A DNA stretch of 64,000 bases from Thozetella sp. PMI_491 (lineage: Eukaryota; Ascomycota; Sordariomycetes; Chaetosphaeriales; Chaetosphaeriaceae), in the NCBI GenBank assembly GCA_021432635.1, contig MU270041.1:726107-790106 (forward strand), in the 5' to 3' direction. How positions within the stretch are numbered: position 1 is the first letter of the stretch; each line of letters begins with the position of its first letter. Both the position numbers and the translations under genes were made by a program. This document shows, one piece after another, positions 20,383 to 30,500 of this stretch. The notes under the pieces were generated by a model, which was given only the letters and a program-made list of their open reading frames with translations, did not search any database and had not been told where the DNA came from.

Positions 20383-22458
20383 CTAGAGCATCTGGAGAAT
20401 CTCAGAATCTCGAACAATGCAGGGCGACATTGGACCGGCATCACGGGTGATCTGCTCCCGAGCTCGAAGCACGGCGTTCCAGCCTTCCGGCAATGCGAAA
20501 TGAAACGCTTCTCCGGCGCGTAGTATGAATTTGGTTTGCAGTTCGAGTGCCACGAGACTAGGGGAAGAATCAGCAAAACCCAGCTCTCCGAAGGCTTGGG
20601 GCTTGATGGGGAGACAGCGTACCTCCTCCACGCATTGATGGGATGGACAAGGACAGGCAAAGAGTCTTGCAGCAAACGGTTGTGAAGGAACGACTGGAAG
20701 GCAGAGTCGATAGCAATCTGCGCCCCAGTCATGTCCCGCTGCGATAGTCGCGAAAAGTCGGCGTTATGAAGAACTCGGTAGAGAAATGGTCTGTGAAGGA
20801 TCGACTTCGCAGCGAAGTAGCGTGCCATCAAGTTTCCTTTCAGTCGTTCGTTCGTAGATGGTGGCCCGGGGACTGTCGGCTCTTTTGATTGGAATAGGAC
20901 ATATGGCGAGAATTCAAGCGACGGTGGAAGACATGCTCTCCACTCCTCAAGCTGACGATCTAACTCAGAGATGAGAGATTGGGGCGGGGACAGAACGGTG
21001 TCACCGGCTCCCGAGGGAGAAGAGCCTTCATGGGAGCCGACGATGCTTGCGAGACCCAGGGTGCTGTCGGAGCTATAGAGATGCGAGTGAATCCGGTTGA
21101 GGAGTCTTCTCAATGCAATCACCGCCAGCAAGGAGAACTGGTAATCTCGATGATGGGGCCCAGTCCCTGGATCTGGGACTACAGGCAACGGAACACCGCT
21201 CGCGCAGGTCGCAAGTCCGCTGGCTGGCAGGTCGAATTCAGCGAGAATCTGACTATGAAAACCCTATGAGTTAGCTTGCACAAGTGATGCTGGAGGGGGC
21301 ATACCTTTCTTGCAAGTACGCTATCCAATAAAGCTGGCAGTGCTGTGCACTCAAAGAGACTTCTAACGGGAGCAGAATCAGAATCGTGCCGCATGCGTTA
21401 TGAGTAGCACGCCATGAGTCCAGAACTCTCAGTTTACACGAGTAGAAGGACCTGAATGTCAGGGTGAGTAAATTGCTACGCCTTCAGGGAGGCATTTCAC
21501 TTACGCCATAAGCAGCAGGCACTGCACGCTCGGCCAGTCAACAGCCTCGACGCGACGAAACGTGTCTTTTGCGGCAGTGAAGAAGCTAAGTCCTACTTCT
21601 ACAGATGGTGAATGGGAGCCAGCAGGCGCCCATTCTGAATGCCCCATGTGGTATGCAGCAACGGATCCAAGCCCCAGAACCAGTAGTACGATACATGTGT
21701 CGATGCTCCGGTCGAAGTCGTTCTGCAGGACGTGGTTCAGACAGTGGTGGAAGAAATGCATCTCGTCCAGTATCATGTAGGAGGGATGGAAGTGGGAGAA
21801 GTACAACTGGGCAAGAAAGCGGAATTGCGATATAGAAAGCCGGGCAAGCCAGTCGGCGTCGCCTCCGTCAGACACCAAGCAGGCTGGCGGAGGTACCGCT
21901 TCTGGGAGGTTGGACTGTTTAATCTCGAGGGCAACCGGATATTGAAGTTCCGATTGACTCAGCTTCCGCGGCGAGCAAGGCCAAGAGAGAAGGTGCTGCG
22001 GCGCTGTCGAATGTCTTTCGGTCGATAGCACGCGTCCCAGTTCGTCTTGCCAAGATGACCGGGTCGCCACCGAAGGTGCGCCAGCAGCAGGGGAATCGAT
22101 AGCGATGTGAGCGGGCTGAAGATGATCTTGGCCTCCATCGGATATCTTGGACGAGTTTAGCTCGAGCAAGGTGTCGAGCTTGTCCTCCACACGCTGCAGA
22201 GTCCCGTTGAGCTCGCTCGTAGAAAGGTCCTTTCTCGAGGCCAGCGTCTCCTCGTACATGCAGGTCAGCTCAAGGCGGGTGCAGCGGCCACACTGAGGTC
22301 TCTTTTCGTCACATTTCGTCTTCCGCCTCCTGCAGGCATTGCATGCCTTCACGAATAAGTTTAGTCTGGCTTTCTGTACACCACTGCACCCGCGCCGCGG
22401 CAGAGTTACTCACATTGAGAGCTAGCCGCCGTGACGTCGAGCGACTGGAGTCGGCCAT
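20383..22458 (-). CDS. Zn2Cys6 fungal-specific transcription factor
   Basis: Five exons (22458..22414, 22346..21505, 21451..21305, 21252..20623, 20557..20383) with introns of 52-67 bp give 612 aa. A 15-aa first exon (ending RRLALN) is spliced directly before the binuclear cluster ACNACRRRKTKCDE, CGRC, LELTC. Then come a short coiled linker (LQRVEDKLDTLLEL) and the fungal-specific regulatory region, recognisable from SVQCLLLMA, VLDSWRATHNACGTIL and YWIAYLQESQILAEFDLPASG. The intron joints are supported by these conserved segments. It is a nuclear activator or repressor. Its place directly downstream of, and convergent with, the beta-glucosidase makes it the likely local regulator of the permease/glucosidase pair; that is inference. 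The C-terminal exon (ending DSEILQML) is the least certain part. Confidence 0.85.
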
Positions 22459-23681
22459 GGCCGATCGGCACGCATCAGGCTTGTGGCGCCCTGCGTTCAA
22501 GCAACCTAGACGCACTATGCCTTCGCAGGAAGCCGCACTTGACACACCGCATTGGGGGAAGGCTGCTGCAGGTGGTAGAGGATGAAGTTGAAAGTGGATT
22601 CGGTCGAACTAGCTTGAACGTTTAGCTGCATCTGGACCCAGATCCACTCATCTAAGCCCTAAATGACCTGACTGCTTGGATGTAGTTGCTAGCTCGTCAA
22701 GGAAATAGTCGGACACGTATCTCGCCTGATTGCTAGTATCAACTAGGCCCTACACTTGAGAGCAGGTGCAGCAACGACGGGGGAGCCCGATAGGATTCAT
22801 CACCTCATACTTATTCTACGGTTGCAGCGACTAAGATACACAAATGTAAACCCTCTGCCTCTTTCGACGTGATAATAGGTCCCAGTATATTTCAATCTAT
22901 CTTCTTACCTGCAATGTGGTCCAAGGGTGGACTTGTACCAATGCGGACTCCCAATCGACGGCGTTGCTGCCCAGGCCTGACAGGTACTCCTGTGTTCATC
23001 ACTCCTGCTTCTTCGGGCTTCACCACCTCATTTGTCATTTTTCTTCGGCCTCGAGCTGAAAATAAGAGTTGTGTGGTGGTTGCGACGCTAGCAGGTCTTG
23101 GATGTATGTACTTGAGGTCTCACTCGAGCTGAGCCGCGCAGCGATAGAGGCTGCGGACAAGACCTAATCCGGCACAGGTGCATTTGTTTCTACACTAATT
23201 CAGCTAGAAGAGAAGCCTCATCCAGTCGAACAGCAGCGATCGATCTCAACTCGAACGCCTCCTCAGTAGTGCTTACTCTATCACAGTCATGCCATCGACA
23301 CACAGACCTTTTGTAGACAATGTCATGTGCCATACTTTCTTTTGACGTCGAGACATCTGAGACAATCTAGATGGCAAGCCGAGCCGAGAGCTTCCACTCT
23401 TCCCTGGCCCAATCAGACGGGGGTTTCGACGCCCTTGGACGCAATGGCCACCCGAATCTACTACGGGTTCACTGTGGCCCAGCACGAGAAGGTATGATAG
23501 CACCCCCCTGGGGTGCCAAGCTTTATGATGTAACGGGGAGACATCAGCATCGGCACTAAGGCGTTGCGAGCCGGGCTTTACAGATCGGGATACATTCACG
23601 CGCAGGGCAGCCATTGTCGCCACGTTATGAGCACACTATCAGTACGCGGACAATGCTCTCCCGCACGACGCATAGCTCGGT
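22459..23681. other. Intergenic, no gene seen
   Basis: Upstream region of the Zn2Cys6 gene and downstream of the serine hydrolase. A few short ORFs lack motifs. No transposon signature was recognised. Confidence 0.5.
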
Positions 23682-25087
23682 TTACTTGGCGAGGCTAGGC
23701 AGCAGGTCCGCATATACAGACCTCTCGAGCTCGTCGTACAGTCTATTCACCACCAAGTCTGGGTGCGGTTGGACGCTGAGAAGTAAGGTTGCGGCAATGC
23801 CAGATTCACGATCGATCCACTGGCCGGTAAATCAGCATACGTCTCTCTCTAGGTAGGGCTCAACAGAGGATATCACTCACCCAGTGCGCGCTCGCCATCC
23901 CCAGCCACGTCATACTCCCCTTTCTCCTCTTTCCAGGTACGTCAGCAGTGTTAATGAGGCCCGAGATGCCATGGTCCAATGGCGTCCCGGGGGGGAACGC
24001 GCTAGCTAACGACAGCCGATGAGCGTCAGTGATAGAAACCAGCATCTGCCGCTGGACGTCATTGAGCTGCGGTCGTAGCATCTCGTCCACCGTCTCCTTG
24101 CTCAAGACGCTGCCCGCCCCATGGACAGCCGGTGCAGCGCGTAGGAGTCCGGATAGGACCTTGGCATGGTCGACCGCCGTTGACCACAAGCCGGCGCCGC
24201 CGCTCTCGATCGGCGGCTCGACCGGGACAGGCGGTGGGCCGTTGGAAAGCTTCCCGGTCTGCTCGTCGCGATACGAGCAGAGCACTGTGCGATTCTTGAC
24301 GCTGTCTGCCAAGGCGCGTGAATGAAAAGTGGTGTCGTGCATCCCAAGCGGATCGAAGACATGCTCTTTCATATATTGCTCTAGTCCTTGGCCTGTAACC
24401 TTCTCGAGCACCTGGGCGGCCCAGTCAAAGGCACTGCCGTAAAACCACCCCTCACCAGACGGAAACTTGAGGGGCGTGTTCCAGCCCTCTAGTCGGAACT
24501 CCAGGTTCGTGACAGTGCGACCGATGGCCCTCGACCACTTCGTCAGGTCCGGATCAGCGAGGTCGTAGCCCAAGCCCACGGTGTGGGTGAGCAGCTGGCT
24601 GTCCCGCCTGTCAGTAGGCAGTGCCGCAGTGGCCAGTCATGGAGGAGAGCATACCGCAAGGTGATAGGATTGGGATTGTTGACCAAGATAGGCTTCTCGT
24701 CTTGGTCGAACCCCTTCAGGACCTGCATCCTGGCTAGCTCCGGTACGAGTGGCCTGACATCGTCGTCCAGATTGACTTGGCCGCGCTCGACGAGCTGCAT
24801 TACGGCTGTGGCTGTGACAATCTTGGTCAAGGAGGCCAGCCATGTGAAGCTATCAATCCTAAACTTAGGAGCATCGAGCGCCTCGGCCGTTCGGCCGAAG
24901 GCTCCTTGATAGACGATGCCTGGGGGAAGGGGTGGCTGTCAGCGGCTTGCTCCTTCGGCGGCGGCCTGTCAAATCTAGACGGCATACCGTCTTTGTCCAC
25001 GACGACGAAGGCTGCGCCAAATAGCTTGTCCTTCGTATCGTCCCCTTGCGCGACATGCTCGCGAAGGATTCTATCGAGCGCCTCCAT
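23682..25087 (-). CDS. Beta-lactamase-like serine hydrolase/transesterase (EstB/LovD type)
   Basis: Four exons (25087..24988, 24919..24655, 24607..23881, 23819..23682) give 409 aa, the usual size for this group. The class C beta-lactamase-type motif S-x-x-K is Ser63-Leu-Thr-Lys66 in WLASLTK. Tyr178 in WFYGSAFDWA fits the YGxxxDW motif of LovD/EstB relatives. LLTHTVGLGYD, GAGLWSTAVDHAKV and the terminal HWWIDRESGIAATLL are also characteristic, and the last is restored only by the final splice. Members hydrolyse short esters or move acyl groups onto polyketides (LovD). No signal peptide is seen, so it is cytosolic. It is the same strand as the Zn2Cys6 gene and 1.2 kb upstream of it. With a beta-glucosidase next door, deacylation of acylated glycosides is a possible role, but unproven. 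Confidence 0.88.
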
Positions 25088-27199
25088 GGCGGCGGTGTGG
25101 TTCGATACAAATGGGCGTGGGGTAATTAGTCAAGGTCCTCCAGGATGCCAAGCGAGAGAGTGGGAGGATCTACTTTGGGTGGGGGCGAGAGGCTGCCAGT
25201 TCACCATCTGCGAGGTGGATACGTTTGAGACAGAGAGCAGGTCTGAACTGACGAACCTATCGTGGAGTCGAAGGCCCTGCTTGCAGGCCTCCCGACATGA
25301 CAACGACGACGCCAGAAGCAAGTTGCGGGAGCGCCAAGCCGACTACGCACGGCGCCTTCCAATGCAGGGCGCTGCTAGAAGTTGACTCATCAGAGGGGTG
25401 GTACTGCTACCAACCGGCAGCGATAGAACTAGCGGTGTCGTGTTAGTAAGGTAAGGAAATATGACGTATCACCTCCCCTCCGTCGCGTCAGTCTCAGCGC
25501 ATGAAACTCTATCTGAAGCTTTTTGATCATTTTTAAAAAGAAAAACCCCAAATGACAGATAGGGAAAAAAGAAAATATTACAATACGAGGCGCGGAAGAA
25601 CCATCGCCAGGGCATGTCGAAGCAAGGGGTATTGGTTTCCGGTTAGGCACTCTATCTTACTGCAGCTTACTGGAGTGCACTCGTTCGTCCAAAGCAGCCC
25701 AAGGTGGGTAGCAGCAGAAGCAAAAGGCAGCGGTCTGCGACTTTGGCCATTGGAGGTGCCTACGGGTTCCTCCAAAAGATGGTCAGACGGGGCTTCCCTC
25801 GCACCGTCGACTGCGGTCATGCACACGCACATGAAGCTTAGGTATAGCCTACGGCTTGAACCCTCCTTCTAGCCGTTCGTCGACGCGCTAGGGAGGAGGG
25901 CGTGGGATGACGAAGGTGGGTGGTGGGGGAGGGGGCGTCGTGGCGGTAAGTTTGACTCCTGACACTATCGCTCTAGCAGGGCCCCCCAGAGAGGTATCCC
26001 AGAGAGGTATTCTAAGGTAGGACCACATACTCTACAAAGTAGCACTCTGATTACTCCTTTCTTTACCGAACCGGACCCCCACGAAAGAGTAGTTGACAAA
26101 GAAAGGTACATTGGGTAGACAAGACAACGGTCAAACAAGGGACATGGGGTCTGAATTCCCTTATGTTTTCTTTTTCAGAGTGGGAGAAAAAATTGGTTTC
26201 TTAACTTTTTATTTTTTTTTACTTTTTTTTTTTACTTTTTTATTATTATCTTTCTTGCGCCGTTTTGCTAGATTACTTCATTCACCGGTTGTCGTGGCTC
26301 TTGCTTCTAGATCTACCGTGAGCCGAGAAAGTGCACGTGGTGCGATCCCAGATCCACAGGAGTTCATTACCTATCCCTCACAGATCCATGAGCTTGTATA
26401 CAGGCCGGGTTCGTAGGCTTTCGTCTACCGATGGTTGTGATATGGATAACTGAGTTGCAAAGAGGAGAAGAAGGGCTCTCGCGGCCCCTTGCAACAAGAT
26501 GCGTAGAGGCTCGGAAAACCAATTGACCGCCAAATCCTGCCTGTGGAAGCAGAAAGGCCGCATTTGCGTCTCCATCCCCAGGGTCCCAAAGGTCATCTCC
26601 ACAACACCATTACAGCAATGCGGGTGAGAACCGCGAGGTACGCCCGAACTGTAGCGGTTGCGTCTAGGCGGCGCTTACCACTCCCGCCGTCAGCCCACCA
26701 CAACAAAACGGGAGAGGCTTGCAAGGGCCATTCGGCCTCATCGGGTGACTCCGTCCCCGAAATTACCGGGAGAGCTTCAAGCTTCCGGGACCCGACTAAC
26801 AGTACGTCTCATCGGGATGCTGATACTCATCGATGAAAGAGAAAGACGGTAGCAGGCACCCAGCCATGCTTCTGGTTCCTATTTGCGGAGTGTTTCGAGG
26901 GAGAAGCCGAGCAATGCCGGCGCCTTAGGTTCCAATCAAGCGTGGCACAGCGACGATACGCGAATGCTGGGTCCTTATCTTGGACGCCCAGAGGGCGCCA
27001 CTTTCTATTATGATGACTGGGGTAGTATAGCTACCCGATCTATAAGGTATGATGCACAAGATATCCCAAGATATTCACCTGACTCCGCGATCCGTAGAAT
27101 CATTGCTCCGCCCAAAGGTTGTGTTTTTCTCCCCTGAAAAATCAAGCGCCGAGTAGTAGAAGAGGCGGCCGTGGCCGTGTTGAAGGAATATTTCAATCG
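25088..27199. other. Intergenic with T-rich tract
   Basis: 2.1 kb without a supported gene. The middle (25480-26260) is much more AT-rich than the rest of the window and holds an almost pure T tract near 26200-26250. It may be a decayed repeat or simply promoter and 3' UTR sequence; no open transposase frame is present. Confidence 0.5.
26197..26254. repeat. T-rich low-complexity tract
   Basis: Runs of 5 to 11 T broken by single A or AC, about 58 bp in total, the strongest AT-rich patch in the window. Confidence 0.8.
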
Positions 27200-27505
27200 T
27201 CAGTGGGCGAAGCTTGGGCCCATTACACCGCGGGAGGAATTCAAGGCGGTCAGAGGGTAGCGACGGTACACCTCGTCCAGGACTTCCTGCGGTGTGCTGA
27301 GGGTGGTCTTTTCTTGCTTTGTGTCGTTTTGATCGTTCCTAGCGTCGCTCTGCTCGGGCTTCTGAGACCGAGAGCTGAAGAACCGATGTCTCCTGCTCGT
27401 GGTCTTGGCGGCGGACTGGGCTTGCTCCTTCTCCTGCGTGACAGTGTCGACGGACGCGAGCGAGGCAGCGTCGGACTGCTTCTTCTTGAAGAGGGACCTG
27501 GCCAT
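27200..27505 (-). CDS. Small hypothetical protein, doubtful
   Basis: A 101-aa frame beginning MARSLFKKKQSDAASLASVD, rich in Lys, Ser, Gln and Asp, with a more ordered C-terminus TPQEVLDEVYRRYPLTALNSS. No signal peptide or membrane segment. The start is the first in-frame ATG; upstream the frame stays open to 27670 without an ATG. A TATATATG-like element lies at about 27676. The C-terminal sequence looks protein-like, but the N-terminal half is low complexity and I recognise no family. A donor GTGTAATG near 27225 could splice the end differently. Called as possible only. Confidence 0.4.
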   Translation of the reverse strand: MARSLFKKKQSDAASLASVDTVTQEKEQAQSAAKTTSRRHRFFSSRSQKPEQSDARNDQNDTKQEKTTLSTPQEVLDEVYRRYPLTALNSSRGVMGPSFAH

Positions 27506-30500
27506 GATGATGACTGGTGGGGCGGTACGAGAGGGTATGTTTGCAAGAGGTTTGATCGTGATGGAGGCGACGGTGGCCCTCTTTGCGTGTATCTTTTTGG
27601 GAGAGAGCAGCGTGGATTGTCTGAGTGAACTTGGTGAGGAGAGAGACTTGATGATGGCCTTGCGAGGCACGAAAAGACATATATATGTAAGTAGGCACCA
27701 AACTTGGCGACGGGCCTGAGTCCAGCAGTTCGCCCGCCGACACAGTCATCACCGCGACCGCCTTCGCCAAATATGGCCGCCTGGGAAGCCTCACTCGATG
27801 CCTGCAGGCATCAGGTTGTAGAGGCGCAGGCGCTGATTGGTCGCATAGGGTGGCGCCTGATTTGTTTTGAGCAGTTCCATGCACGGCCCGTGGCACAGCG
27901 GCCGGGGTTGCCTGAGTCATACCGGCGTGCGCGGCGCGATCATTCGTACCAAACCTCGCGGCACCTGCGCGGCCTGCATCTGTATATTGCTCGGAGTTCG
28001 GAATTGGGTGTGAATTTCGTCACAGCCCTCGCTAGACCCTGCGCGGCCTACCCGGGCGTCGAGGCGTATCGGCGCTCCGAGCGCGCTCCGTCGGGCGACG
28101 AGGCATCGGCACGACGTTGGACCGTCTCATTCCCGGGAGGTCGTGAAGTCGCCAGGTCGCCAGGTCGTCATCGGGTGACAACCCTACCCAAGGGGCAAAG
28201 CCACACCCACGAAGGACCCGGCTATTAAGCATTGCTGCTGTCCGATATGTGGCTTGCAGCTTCATTCAATCGCTGGTGTGCACACCTTTGCTTCGCCGCA
28301 GCGACCCTTCACGCGCCTTCTTCGGTATTGCCTGATCTCTCAGCACGGAACTTCTCCCGCAGGCATCTGCAACATATCCCATACTACTATTCTCCGATAC
28401 AGGTCCTGCATCCGCAAGCTGCTTTTGAATGCCAGTGAAACGCGGACGGGTCGCCGTCGCTTGCTCTATTACTTGCGTTGCATCCCTTCCCGCCCGCGCT
28501 GCAGTTGCGTTGCATGCCGGAAGGCATCAACAACAGAAATCGAACTATGCTGATACCTCTAGCCCCGTTTTTCATGCGGAAGAGTTGATGTTCACTGTTT
28601 CTCAACACCATCGCTAGGACAATCTGGCCGTGTGGAGGTTGGTTTGACTAGTCGGCTTCGGGACCACCTCTTTCCATGTCTAGGCTACAATCAGGCACCT
28701 ACGATCTGCTTAGGCTGCCAACGAACCGTCAGGCAAACCATTGAGACCCGCCGAGGCACGACCAATGCACTCTAGGTAGACGAGCAACTGCTTTGCACCA
28801 TACAAGGCAGCTTTTGGTGAGGCAACCTTCGATTGCTTTGCCGTAATCTACAATAGATTGCGCTGTAGGACCACCGCTGCGGGCGTTTAATACTTTCTCA
28901 TTGTCAATAGAGTGACCTCTATCCAGTGCTCATTCTCTGAATCGACGGAGAGCCTACGAGGAGACGTGGATACAGGATTTGGTTCGGTTCTACTACGACA
29001 ATGATCCAAGAACCTCTCTAGTACGCCTCTTCCTTTTGAATCCGCTTCAACACCTGTATGGTTTTATGGGGAGAAAAATACCAGACATTCTTTTATAAAT
29101 ACCATGGTCTCCTAGTCGCAGATGCCCCTCTGGTTGAATAGATAACCTCAGCGAGGTCTGGTCGCTCGCGATGCCCAAAAGCCCCTTCAATGGGCAAATG
29201 AATACGGTATCGCCAATTGAATCGCGCCCTCCAATTGGTCATCCTATATTGGGCAGCTAGGCGCAGCCCGATAAACTGAACTGAGAAAGAATCCAGGCAC
29301 TCATAGGGGCAAACGCCACCTGAGTCTTTCCTTTTCTCACCTGATCAAGGCGGACGTAACAGCCGCTCATCTTGGAGTCCTGAGATATTTCATGTATGGA
29401 GCAACGAGCTCCCAGTAGTCAGACTACACCGCGTTGATACGACAGCTGACTTGGGAAATACTTGGCCAAGCCAACGTTCCCAAGAGGAAACCCACTCGGG
29501 GAGACGGACTGACAACCGATTGTATACATACCCTAGCTCCCTACTGCAGTTGTGGAGGGGGCGGTAGGCAAGTTGGCAAGTAGAGTAGGTATGCGTACCA
29601 TGTGATGACAACTTCATATACAACCACATCCGAAGAAGGGTCTCGAGTGGAGAAATAGGGAATCACGAGTGCATTCTTTAATGAGCAACCTCCGTCTCGG
29701 TTGAGAGCTCAGGGAGCAGTTGATTCCCAATTGCCTATTCTGGCGAGATGTGCAGAGCCGATGGATCGAGGTCCACATGACTGCAAGTACTTTCTAAGTT
29801 TGTATGTGATCTCCTCCCCTAAGGAATTGCCCACGTACCTTGCATATCCGGTATCTATGTCGTCACAAGTCTCCGAAGCAAGGTTATCGCTGAAACATGC
29901 AAGAATGGAGCACAACCCGCGATCGTGGCAGCCGTGGATAGATCGGACTGAGCGTTGTACCCATGCACATGCTCGTGACAGAGTTCACCGTCCGATGGAA
30001 TACGTGGTATGCCAACCCAAGATGCTGTAACACGGTAAGCACTGGAACTGGGATGTAGCGTGAAACTATGCAGTGGTACCTAATCTCGCCTTGACTCGGC
30101 CGAGGAGCCGGAATAGCAACACTATATGTCCTATAGTAATGAGGGTTTAAAAAAAAGGTTAACTACGGGAGTGCCGGGTTCCCGGGGGGCCATTGGTATC
30201 GCAGTCTCCGTGCGACGGCGGGTGTGGCACCGTTGCTGAGCCGTTTCTCGGCGGTCAGGGCAGCGTTCATCTGCCGGTTCGGCCGGGTTTTCGGACGACC
30301 GTGTTCCATGCGACAAGCGACCATGTGACAGTTGAGCTAGCGTTTAGCGGCCCCGGCGGTGTCGTGTTGTGTGGGGGTACCGATGAGCCAGGTTGCCAGG
30401 GATGTGGTGCAAGCACCCGTTGGGAGCAGAAACGACGACGGAAAGGCAAGCTGGGCGAGGAGCAGGCGGACACCTCCGACAGCTTATCGGGCACCGGTAC

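Noticed and set aside
27339-27920. 193-codon minus-strand ORF overlapping the small hypothetical gene
   Set aside because: No initiation context or domain, His/Arg/Gln-rich shadow of the other frame.
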